From Aquabacterium sp. A7-Y (GTDB taxonomy: Bacteria; Pseudomonadota; Gammaproteobacteria; Burkholderiales; Burkholderiaceae_C), in contig NZ_JAPFBW010000029.1 of assembly GCF_026153205.1 (NCBI RefSeq), forward strand, positions 1 to 64,000: a stretch of 64,000 nucleotides of DNA, written 5' to 3'. The translations under genes were made by a program, and so were the position numbers. The notes beneath the pieces were generated by a model. It saw only the letters and a list, made by a program, of their open reading frames with translations. It was not told where the DNA came from and made no database searches. Shown one piece after another: positions 11,183-18,919 of the stretch. How positions within the stretch are numbered: position 1 is the stretch's first letter; every line of letters begins with the position of its first letter.

Positions 11183-11986
11183 CTGCAAGCCCTCAAGCTG
11201 CATATAACGCCGCTGCAAACTCCATTCGTCGTTCTGCTCCACCCGGCAGCGCTGCCAGGTCGTCTTCAGGACCTTGGCGGCCGCGGCCTTCAGGCCTTCG
11301 TGTGCATCGCTGATGACTAGCTTCACGCCGCGCAAGCCCCGCCGGCCCAGGCTGCGCAGGAACTCCGTCCAGAACGGCTCGGCTTCGCTGGGGCCGACCT
11401 TCAAGCCCAATACCTCGCGCTGGCCGTTGGTGTTGACTGCCACTGCCACTATGACCGCCACGCTGACGATACGCCCGGCCTCGCGGGTCTTCACGTACGT
11501 CGCGTCGATCCATAGGTAGGGCCAGTCGCCTTCCAGCGGGCGGTTCAGGAAGGCGCCCACCCGTTCATCCAGCTCATCGCACAGCCGCGAGACCTGGCTC
11601 TTGGAGACCCCGCTCATGCCCAGCGCCTTGACCGCCTCGTCCACCGAGCGGGTGGAGATGCCCTGCACGTAGGCCTCCTGGATCACCGCCGCCAGCGCCT
11701 TCTCCGCAGTGCGCCGCGGCTCCAGGAAGCCCGGGAAGTAGCTGCCCTGGCGCAGCTTGGGTAGCTTGAGCTCGATGCGCCCGGCTCGCGTTTCCCAGGC
11801 CCGATCCCGATAACCGTTGCGGCTGTTCAGCCGCTTGGCGCTCTTCTCGTCGTAGCCAGCACCGCAGAGCGCCTCAACGTCCAGCTCCATCAGCCGCTGC
11901 GCCATGAACTGAACCCTCTGGCGCAGCATGTCGATGTCGGCTCCCTTCTCCAGCAGCTCGCTCAATGCGAGAGTGGGGGTGGTCAT
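11183..11986 (-). pseudogene. IS256-family transposase lacking the catalytic Glu region
   Basis: The N-terminal two-thirds match copy 1 and keep the 24 codons that copy 1 has lost (AAVIQEAYVQG to VDEAVKAL). However, an in-frame deletion of about 119 codons joins WQRCRV directly to EQNDEWS. This removes the segment with LNAEIKRR, and with it the third catalytic acidic residue. The frame then runs off the element into IS4 sequence and stops at 11081, giving an artificial 301-residue product. Both Asp residues (LWIDATYVK and VISDAHEGL) remain. The lesions in the two copies do not overlap. Confidence 0.9.
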
Positions 11987-12142
11987 CGTGGATCTCTCCT
12001 TGGGGACAGGTTGGTGGGTCGCACCTCAACCATATCCAAGGACCACGATGACCCTCCCATGGAGGCAGTCATCGCCATGCGGCAAGCCGCTTCGGGCTTC
12101 GCCCTACGCGCCTTGCCGCAATTCAGGAGTTACACCACTTCT
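11183..12142 (-). mobile_element. IS256-family insertion sequence, copy 2 (defective, one end missing)
   Basis: The end next to the transposase start is present: AGGAGTTACACCACTTC at 12126-12142, the reverse complement of the 3206-3222 end of copy 1, followed by the same leader. At the other side homology to copy 1 stops after codons for LEGLQ at 11183 and passes directly into IS4 transposase sequence, so this copy has lost its downstream inverted repeat. It either inserted into the IS4 element and was then deleted, or recombined with it. Confidence 0.75.
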
Positions 12143-12313
12143 AGGGACGTCAGCGTCACAGCGGACGCGCTCTCAGAGCCACTTCCGGCTGAACGGGCGA
12201 AAGCCGCTGACTGCATGTTCTAGCCGTCGGTCAGCGTTCGAGTTGTGTGCTGAGGGCCGTCGGCCACTGGCGACCTGTACGCAGTCGATGCTTCTCCTGG
12301 TACACCAGGGCCT

Positions 12314-12370
12314 TGGAAAACCGCTCTCTTTGACCCTCGCGTAAATCCGCGTCGGCAAGGACTTCCGCGT
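12314..12370 (+). repeat. ~57-bp direct repeat, copy A
   Basis: This segment begins TGGAAAACCGCTCTCT and contains TCCGCGTCGGCAA. It matches 14484-14541 at about 85 percent of positions with one single-base gap. The two copies lie in the same orientation on either side of the diguanylate cyclase gene at 12400-14259. The function is unknown. On the minus strand copy A can be read as a protein-like segment (AEVLADADLREGQRERFSK), so both may be remnants of a lost coding sequence. Confidence 0.7.
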
Positions 12371-12399
12371 GTCTCCCTCGCGGCAAGCGGCCTAGCAGC

Positions 12400-14259
12400 C
12401 TATGCGTGAACGGAGATCTGGCCCTTGCCCGACTTCTTCGAGCGGTACATGGCGGTGTCTGCCAGCTTCATCAGCGTTGCAGAGTCGTTGCCATGGTTGG
12501 GTGTCATTGCGACTCCGATGCTCGCGCCGACTCTCACGGACGACCCTTCGGGCAGCGCAATCGGCTGGCCCACGGAGTCAACCAGCCGATGCAGTACGAC
12601 GTCGACTTCGCCCGCCTCACCGAGATGTGTGAGCACGAGTGCGAATTCGTCACCCCCCAACCGGGCGACCACGTCGTTAGCGCGCACGCATGCCAAAATT
12701 CGCGCAGCGACCTCGCGCAGCACGACGTCTCCGGCATCGTGGCCGAGCCCGTCGTTCACCTGCTTGAACCCGTCAAGGTCGAGATAACAGACCGCAGCTG
12801 TCTCACCGCTGCGCTTGGTGTCCGTCAAGATGTAGTCCAGGCGTTCCCTGAAGAGCAAGCGATTCGCAAGGCCGGTGAGCGGATCGTGCAACGCCAAGTG
12901 CTGCGCCTTTTCCTCACTTGCCTTGAGCGCGGTGATGTCCGCCAGCATCCATAGCGAATCCTCCTGTGACAGCTTGGCGCCGGCCAGGTCGATCCAGATG
13001 GAACGCCCGCTCTTGTGACGCATTCGGACTTGCGCGCGATAGGCCCCGCCTTCCCGCATCGACGCTGCCGCGAGCTTTCCCTGCTCCAGGTACGCGGCTT
13101 CATCCTCCAAGAGCTGCCGTGCGGAAGCGCCTGACAGCTCACTCCCCTCGTATCCGAAGAGCCGCTCCATGGCTCGGTTCTTCCAGACGATCTTCCGATC
13201 CTTGATCTTTGCCATGCCGATCAACTCGTTGTCCAGCATGACATGCTGTTCGGCCGCTAGCCGGGCCAGTTCAGAACGGGCCGCGTGCTCGCGCCGGTGC
13301 TGTAAGAAGATGACGACCGAGAAGCCGCCCATGGCGACGATGATGGCGCTTACCAGCACGACCTGCTGCGCCAATTCCTGGCGCCAGTCGGCGAGGAAGT
13401 CCTCTGTCGCCAAGCCGGCCAGAACGGTCATCGAGCCTCCGTTCAACTGCCGGTAGGCGGTGATCCGCTCGACGCCATCGAGCGCCGTTTTTGCACGATA
13501 CCAGCCGTGTTTCGGCTGCACCGCGATCAGTCGTTGCAGTTCGGACGACACGAGTACTTCGCCCAACCCCTTCGTCGATTCCGGCTCTTTCGCCGAATAT
13601 CGGGCCACCAAGCGCATTTCCTTCGATCGCAGAGAAATGGCGCCGGTGCTGCCCAAAGAGAAACGCTTGAACTCTTGCATGAAGTGCGCGGTCGACAGGT
13701 TGGTGTACACGACGCCTGCAAAGTGGCCATCGGCATCCTGCAAGCGCCTCGCCAGGATGATGCCCCAGGTTCGGATGATGCGGCCCTGCAATGGCTCGGA
13801 CACGATCAGACCGGAGGCACCGCGTACTGCTGCTTTGAAGTAGTCACGGTCCGCGACGTTGACAGGGGCCGCACCGGCGACGATGCCATAGACCACATTC
13901 CCTTCAGCGTCCGTCGCCCGCATCGTGTCAACTTGAGGTATGAGCGCGAGCTGGTCGGCGATGCCGCGCTCTATCGTCGTCCGCCGCTCGGCGGCGTTCG
14001 AACTTGCCCGCTGAGCCTGCAGCGCGACAGTCGCCAGCGCATTGTCGATTTGCTTGAGCTCCGCGCCGATTTCCGCGCTCAGGCTGTCGGTCAGGTTTTC
14101 GGTGGCCTGCCGTGCACGGTCAGCGTGGGCCCTGGCACTCGAATCGAGCGCCGACCACGTGGCAGCCATGAGGATTGCGGCCATGACGATGTTGCCCGCC
14201 ACCAGCCAGTAGGCCAGCTGCCGGACAGACGTTTCACTGGGTTGGAGAATCTTGTTCAT
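12400..14259 (-). CDS. CACHE-PAS-GGDEF membrane diguanylate cyclase
   Basis: A 619-residue predicted c-di-GMP synthase. A transmembrane helix near residues 15-36 is followed by a long periplasmic dCACHE region (about 40-295, including YFKAAVRGASGLIVSEPLQG) and a second helix near 300-322. A PAS domain spans roughly 345-455, with the PAC-type ending MLADITALKASEEK. The GGDEF domain has YLDLDGFKQVNDGLGHDAGD and RLGGDEF. RAND upstream of GGDEF fits the product-inhibition RxxD site. No EAL domain is present. The gene reads opposite to the IS-flanked signalling block and sits between two ~57-bp direct repeats. The start ATG at 14259 lacks a strong ribosome-binding site. CACHE domains usually bind small extracellular metabolites, but the ligand here is unknown. 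Confidence 0.9.
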   Translation of the reverse strand: MNKILQPSETSVRQLAYWLVAGNIVMAAILMAATWSALDSSARAHADRARQATENLTDSLSAEIGAELKQIDNALATVALQAQRASSNAAERRTTIERGIADQLALIPQVDTMRATDAEGNVVYGIVAGAAPVNVADRDYFKAAVRGASGLIVSEPLQGRIIRTWGIILARRLQDADGHFAGVVYTNLSTAHFMQEFKRFSLGSTGAISLRSKEMRLVARYSAKEPESTKGLGEVLVSSELQRLIAVQPKHGWYRAKTALDGVERITAYRQLNGGSMTVLAGLATEDFLADWRQELAQQVVLVSAIIVAMGGFSVVIFLQHRREHAARSELARLAAEQHVMLDNELIGMAKIKDRKIVWKNRAMERLFGYEGSELSGASARQLLEDEAAYLEQGKLAAASMREGGAYRAQVRMRHKSGRSIWIDLAGAKLSQEDSLWMLADITALKASEEKAQHLALHDPLTGLANRLLFRERLDYILTDTKRSGETAAVCYLDLDGFKQVNDGLGHDAGDVVLREVAARILACVRANDVVARLGGDEFALVLTHLGEAGEVDVVLHRLVDSVGQPIALPEGSSVRVGASIGVAMTPNHGNDSATLMKLADTAMYRSKKSGKGQISVHA

Positions 14260-14483
14260 CCGCGCTGCCGAGGGCGCCGATCCCCAAGAACGGCGCTAAA
14301 CAAAACGGGCATACCGAAACCGATTCCGTCCAGGATCCTGTTGGACCCCATGCTGGTCTGCATGCGTGACATCGGCTCTTCGAAATTGCCCGCATCATCT
14401 TAAATCCCGTGCGCCGCGATACATGTCGGTCTCGTCGCCCGCTGCCTGCCGTTTTCTCTCCGTCTGTGGTAGAGCAAGCGAGG

Positions 14484-14541
14484 TGGAAAACCGCTCTCTG
14501 TGGCCTTCGCGTAAGTCCGCGTCGGCAAACGACTTCTGCGT
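14484..14541 (+). repeat. ~57-bp direct repeat, copy B
   Basis: This is the partner of 12314-12370 in the same orientation (TGGAAAACCGCTCTCT at its start). It differs by scattered substitutions and one extra A after CGGCAA. With copy A it brackets the cyclase gene. Confidence 0.7.
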
Positions 14542-14691
14542 AGGCCAGAGCGAAGAAGTTGCCCTACTTTTTAGAGAAGAGAGAGGAAAAGAGAGTCGAA
14601 ACCGGGCAAAAACGGGCGAGAAGAGCGCAGACGTGGCCTACGCAGAATGGCCCGGAACCCCGCGCCGTCGCGGGACACGCCCAAAGCAAAA

Positions 14692-14715
14692 CGCCCAACC
14701 GAGAGCGGTTGGGCG
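14692..14715. terminator. Intrinsic terminator hairpin
   Basis: A perfect 9-bp stem, CGCCCAACC and GGTTGGGCG, encloses a 6-base loop. It is followed by TTGTGTCTT on the plus strand and preceded by an A-rich run, so it may act in both directions. Confidence 0.7.
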
Positions 14716-14967
14716 TTGTGTCTTGGTGCAGGACTGACGGCCCGTACTCAAACTCTGCTGCGGTGTTGCGCGGGCGTCTGCGGGGTAGGGCGGGACCGCG
14801 AGGGCGACCTCCGGCGCCCGGGCGGCGGGACCCCGATCTTTCCCTTCCCTGCGCCGCCGAGTCCCTTTATCGTGTCCCCCGCGGCAACCGCCGCAAGGCG
14901 CCGGCCTGAAGGTGCGGGAAACACCCCAGGCCAGCTAACCACAACCAACCTACCCAGGAAGTCAATC

Positions 14968-15222
14968 GTGGCTGATGACAATCATAGGCCGGGCGTAGCC
15001 TCGCCCACAATCAAGTTACCCAAATGGGAACGGCACGTCACCGTGTCGTATACGTTCCGCTCCTACGACAAGTCGGGACCCGGAGCGTACAAGCAGGCTG
15101 GCGACTACAAAGTGCCTTGGATACGCCTGAGCGGCAGATGGCTCGAAGCTGCGGGCTTCAGCATCCAGGCGCGAGTGCGGATCAGGATCATGGCCGGCTG
15201 CCTCGTGTTGACCACGGACTGA
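14968..15222 (+). CDS. symE: SymE-family toxin-like protein
   Basis: An 84-residue protein with the SymE core: HVTVSYTFRSYD, VPWIRLSGRWLEAAGF, then a β-hairpin VRIRIMAGCLVLT. The fold is AbrB/MazE-like. E. coli SymE is an SOS-induced RNA- or nucleoid-affecting toxin silenced by an antisense RNA; whether that applies here is unknown. The GTG start at 14968 follows CAGGAAG at suitable spacing. The frame is open upstream to 14647, but that part lacks SymE similarity. SymE genes are often found beside Rhs loci, as here. A SymR-like antisense RNA would overlap the 5' end, but I cannot identify its promoter with confidence. Confidence 0.82.
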   Translation: MADDNHRPGVASPTIKLPKWERHVTVSYTFRSYDKSGPGAYKQAGDYKVPWIRLSGRWLEAAGFSIQARVRIRIMAGCLVLTTD

Positions 15223-15544
15223 ACCCGGGAATCGCTGTAGTGCCTAACCAGCGGCGGCCGGCGACTTGAGTTGCCGGTCGATCGAAGCGTCCACAGTTAT
15301 TGAGCCAGTCTACTGCACCGCCGCGGTGGCCCCTTGGCTGAATAATCGTCGGTGTTTATACCTTTAAGCCTTGATAAATGACAATTTGACCTTCCGTGAC
15401 TGGTTTCCTCGTTGTTGCAAGTCACTATGCATTCTTCTTCGTTGATGTAATTGCATGCCGCAGGAATGAATCGAGGGACTTCCAGGACGTGCAAATATCA
15501 AAAAATGCACGACCTGCTGGCTGGAATCAGGTACTCGCCAAACT
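15223..15544. other. 322-bp AT-richer intergenic region
   Basis: No well-supported gene lies here. A 65-codon minus-strand frame (15297-15494) starting MHVLEVPRFIP is open, but it has no clear ribosome-binding site or known family. The base composition falls here, as in the adjacent toxin/immunity segment. Confidence 0.4.
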
Positions 15545-16285
15545 TCAGTTCAACAATTCGAAGAACCGAGGTGAAAGCGGCATGACTTTCACTCCTGTAG
15601 AAAACTCAATTCGGCAGGCGCCGTCGACGGAAATTACCTCGAGCACACGTCCCTCCCCGAACCCTTTAGTATGAAGGACCCTGTCTCCAACACGGATTAA
15701 GCCGAGGCCAGGCACCAGTGCGCACTCTACTTTAGCTTCCATTTCCTCATGGTTGGGCTGAAATTTTGAACCGAACCGAGACCATAATAATGGAAGCTTG
15801 AGATGCCAGCGGGAAACATCCGCATCTTTCCAATCCCAGAGCGCTGGAGAATCTGGTAAAAGCGCGTAAGCGGATACTGAGTCAAGCGATCCTAGTCTTT
15901 GTGTATCGATTTCACCGATGGTCCCCAAATTGCTCAATTCTTCAAAAAATGGATGATCGAGCGTTCCGAATCGGAAAGTTGCCGTTGCGAGTGAGTCCGG
16001 ATTTGAGGCAATTTGGCGGTGAAGCTCTTTGCCTTGCAATATGATCCAGTTTCTAAAGTACTCGAACGAATCGTCACCAAGCGGTCTGCCATTTATTAGG
16101 CTTCCCGCTTCCCAGCACTCTAGATGATCGAGTTCCTTGCATGCTAGTTTGTACGCGCCGGCGATCGATAGGTGCTTTTCTAGTTTCATCGCGCGGATCG
16201 ACGTAGAGATACGGCTCTGTATCGACTGTATTGCTTCTTCTCGAAGTATTTCGTCGAGCCAAGTCCAGAGATCAACTTTATCCAT
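15545..16285 (-). CDS. DUF4240-type protein, likely immunity to the adjacent Rhs toxin
   Basis: A 246-residue soluble protein without a signal peptide. The start MDKVDLWTWLDEI and the segment YFRNWIILQGKELHRQI with NPDSLA match the DUF4240 pattern (an N-terminal WxxI/LDE helix, then a QGxxxY/H...P-D-S-L segment). The C-terminal ~70 residues form a separate β-rich domain (VGDRVLHTKGFGEGRVLEV). I chose the ATG at 16285 because AAGGA lies just upstream and it begins 19 bp after the Rhs stop; the longer frame upstream overlaps the Rhs gene. Its position directly after the Rhs toxin tip, and a base composition lower in G+C than the Rhs core, fit a cognate immunity protein acting in the cytoplasm (inference). 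Confidence 0.7.
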   Translation of the reverse strand: MDKVDLWTWLDEILREEAIQSIQSRISTSIRAMKLEKHLSIAGAYKLACKELDHLECWEAGSLINGRPLGDDSFEYFRNWIILQGKELHRQIASNPDSLATATFRFGTLDHPFFEELSNLGTIGEIDTQRLGSLDSVSAYALLPDSPALWDWKDADVSRWHLKLPLLWSRFGSKFQPNHEEMEAKVECALVPGLGLIRVGDRVLHTKGFGEGRVLEVISVDGACRIEFSTGVKVMPLSPRFFELLN

Positions 16286-16304
16286 TGTCGAAATCCTTAT
16301 TGAA

Positions 16305-18857
16305 TTATTGACAAGGTGTGCAGCGATTGGAGTACCACTCCTGCCATTTTCTGTATCGCTCCATTCCGCTATCCGGATTGTGGCTGATGTTTGCGAATGG
16401 TCTATAGTATTGAATCTCTCGCCTCTCCGCATTCTCGCACTCAGCACGAGTTTGATATTGGCGCCTCTCCTCGTAGGTTAGCCTGCACCGATCGCATTCA
16501 TATTGCCTGATCTTCCCATCAGGTTTGTTTCGGTGTTCATACTCTCTCTGTCGTGGATCTCGCTCTGTAATGCCCACATAGATCACCTCCCCAACACAGT
16601 CAACGATGTTGTAGAGAATGCACTCGTTCCCCCGGCTTCGACTATTGTCGGCCGTGTCGCGGCTTCGATCGCTCCCGCCATCGTCGCCACGGTTGCCGCC
16701 ACCGAAGCTAAATCCTGCCCCTGACCCTACCCCTCCGGCTCCCCCGCCTCTGCCGAAACGTCCTCCGCGGAGGCCGATCAGTCCCGTCGGATCTGACTCC
16801 GTAGAAGGATTGGAGTCAACGTAGCTGAAGGTATTTAGTCCCGCATCCAAGCCAACGGGGTCACTTTGGAGATACCGTCCGGAGTGAGGACTATAGGTGC
16901 GAAAATAGTTATAGGCTGTAGCAGTTTCCTGGTCGAAGTATTGGCCTGGGAAGCGCAGGTGGAAGTCCAACCGCTGCGCACTGACTTGCCCTTGTGGCGC
17001 GGAGTTGGCTGCTGCAATCCCGAAGGGCTCGCTCAAAACCGGCCACTCCCAGCGCTTGGCCCCCGTGGCGTCAGTAATCGTTCGAGGAGTGTTCAAGTGG
17101 TCGCTATGTATATAGCGTACCTGCGGCGGGTTTACTAACGTGCCTGCGCTGCGGACCGGCTGTGTTGGCGTTATTCCAGTGACGACAGCTACCGGTAGAT
17201 TCCCGAGCCAGATGTACTCACGCTTGACCAGCTGATTCGCATCTCGCTCGGCGATGAGCTGCCCACCCTGGTCGTAATGGAAGTAGGTATCGCTGGAGCC
17301 GACATAGGCCGGTGGGCTGTAGGTGACGGCGCCCGAGGTGAGGGTCGAGCCGGCCTTGCGAATGCGCTGCCCCAGCCCGTTGTGACTGTAGACATGCCGC
17401 GCCATCGGCCCATAACTCACATTCAAGCGGCCGGTGGCCACCAGCCCCTCGCTGGTGGTGTAGGCGTAGTTGATGGTGCCCAGCGGGTTGGCCGGATCGA
17501 CGGTGATGTTGCCGGTGGCATCCGTCGTGAGGGCCTGCGCTGGATTGCTGTCCTGCTGCACGCTCTGCAGCCGGTTGTTGGTGGTTGGGTAGGTGTAGGT
17601 GGTGGTGCTGGCCCCGGCCCCGCTGAGCACTCGCTGGGTGCGGTTGCCGTTGAGGTCGTAGGCGTAGCTGTAGGTGGCGGTGGGCAGCACCGCCTGGGTC
17701 AGCCGGTCGAGGTTGTCATAGCCGTAGGTCACCTTCGTGGGAGTGGCCGCCGGGCCGGTGCGGATCTCGGTGATGCGGCTGGCCGGATCGTAGACGATCG
17801 TGTACTGCGCCTGCTCGGGCGAGATGCCCGTAGCCCCTTGGCCGAGCGTGAAGCCGGTAATCCGCCCATCGATGTCGAAACTGCGGCTGTAGCGCTGCAC
17901 CGGAGCCGTGCTGCCGTTGCCGTAGTTGAAGCTCTTGACCGCGTAGCTGACAGCGCCAAGCGGCTGGTATTGCACTGCGCTGACCACCGCCTGCGGTGTG
18001 CTGCCGCCAGGGTCGGTGGTGGTGATGCCGCTGACGCGCCCTTGGGCGTCGTACTGGTAGTCGACCTTTCGGCCGGAGGGATAGGTCAGCCCCAGCAGCC
18101 GGCCGGCCTGGGAGCCGCTGCTGCCCCAGCGGTAGCTCAGGGTGTCGGCGGCCGTACACGTGGTGGCCGCACCCCAAAGCTGGCAGCGCCGCAGCAGCCG
18201 ACCCTTCGCGTCATACGCAAACTCCAGGCGGCTGGTCTGCACAGCGCTGGGGTTGAGCTCGGTCAGGCTGGTGAGCTGGCCACGGCCGTAGTTCTCGGCC
18301 CCGGCGGTGGTGCTGTAGGCGTCATAGCCGTAAACCGTCTTGCCGCCGCCCGGCCAGGTGATGGTGGTGGGGCGGTTCAAGCTGTCGTAGGCGTAGAAGA
18401 TCTTCTGCCCGCGTGAGTTCGTCAGCTCGGTGACATTGCCCGCGGCATCGACCTTGGTGATGGTGGTGGTGCCGGTGTCGGGGCTGATCAGGTTGACCGG
18501 GTTGCCCAGGCCGTCGACGCCGTAGCTGGTGGTGTTGCGGCGCGGGTCGGTGACGCCGGTGAGCTGGTCGCGTTTGTCGTAGGTGTAGTCGACGACCGGG
18601 GTGCCGGCGCCGGTGGCCGGCACCGGCAGCACCTGCTGTTTGAGGCGGTAGAGGCTGTCGTAGCTCTGGGTGGTGACCTGCGAGCGCGGGTCGGTGATCT
18701 TGGTGCGATTGCCTTCAGCGTCGTATTCGTAGTGGGTGGTGGTGGTCTGGGTGGGCGGGGTCTGCGCCCAGGCCGACAGGGGCAGCACCTGGGCTGCGAC
18801 CAGGGCGGTCACCAGGGCGCGCTGCGCCCATTGCCGCGGTGTGCCGAGGGTGGTCAT
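16305..18857 (-). CDS. Secreted Rhs-repeat protein with C-terminal GIY-YIG-like nuclease domain
   Basis: About 850 residues. The ATG at 18857 has GAGAGGA upstream and gives a Sec signal peptide (ALVTALVAAQVLPLSAWAQ). Many YD repeats follow (YDAEGNRTK, YDSLYRLKQ, YDLNGNRTQ). The Rhs core ends with the conserved segment YSPHSGRYLQSDPVGL, after which a Gly-rich linker leads to a variable tip of about 105 residues. The tip shows GIY-YIG landmarks: ILYNIVD, then VIYVGIT, Arg/His in RQREYEH, and a later Glu and Asn (REIQYYRPFANISHN). A DNA- or RNA-cleaving toxin is likely. The tip is AT-richer than the core, typical of swapped Rhs tips. It is preceded by a second exported Rhs gene and followed by a DUF4240 gene. 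Confidence 0.85.
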   Translation of the reverse strand: MTTLGTPRQWAQRALVTALVAAQVLPLSAWAQTPPTQTTTTHYEYDAEGNRTKITDPRSQVTTQSYDSLYRLKQQVLPVPATGAGTPVVDYTYDKRDQLTGVTDPRRNTTSYGVDGLGNPVNLISPDTGTTTITKVDAAGNVTELTNSRGQKIFYAYDSLNRPTTITWPGGGKTVYGYDAYSTTAGAENYGRGQLTSLTELNPSAVQTSRLEFAYDAKGRLLRRCQLWGAATTCTAADTLSYRWGSSGSQAGRLLGLTYPSGRKVDYQYDAQGRVSGITTTDPGGSTPQAVVSAVQYQPLGAVSYAVKSFNYGNGSTAPVQRYSRSFDIDGRITGFTLGQGATGISPEQAQYTIVYDPASRITEIRTGPAATPTKVTYGYDNLDRLTQAVLPTATYSYAYDLNGNRTQRVLSGAGASTTTYTYPTTNNRLQSVQQDSNPAQALTTDATGNITVDPANPLGTINYAYTTSEGLVATGRLNVSYGPMARHVYSHNGLGQRIRKAGSTLTSGAVTYSPPAYVGSSDTYFHYDQGGQLIAERDANQLVKREYIWLGNLPVAVVTGITPTQPVRSAGTLVNPPQVRYIHSDHLNTPRTITDATGAKRWEWPVLSEPFGIAAANSAPQGQVSAQRLDFHLRFPGQYFDQETATAYNYFRTYSPHSGRYLQSDPVGLDAGLNTFSYVDSNPSTESDPTGLIGLRGGRFGRGGGAGGVGSGAGFSFGGGNRGDDGGSDRSRDTADNSRSRGNECILYNIVDCVGEVIYVGITERDPRQREYEHRNKPDGKIRQYECDRCRLTYEERRQYQTRAECENAERREIQYYRPFANISHNPDSGMERYRKWQEWYSNRCTPCQ

Positions 18858-18919
18858 GAGGTCCTCTCCCGAAAGGGGGTTGTTATGCGGTAGTTGTTCT
18901 GAAAGCGGAAGGCGCTGCC

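Larger units (their letters stand above)
14260..14967 (+). other. 708-bp intergenic region with repeat copy and terminator
   Basis: No gene is supported here. It contains the second ~57-bp repeat (14484-14541), a purine-rich stretch at 14571-14620, a hairpin terminator at 14692-14715, and the upstream region of symE. The short frames across it have poor codon use and no recognisable product. Confidence 0.6.

Noticed and set aside
15297-15494. 65-codon minus-strand gene starting MHVLEV
   Set aside because: No ribosome-binding site and no known family; the frame could be chance in an AT-richer gap.
17277-18416. 379-codon plus-strand frame
   Set aside because: It is an antisense shadow of the second Rhs gene.
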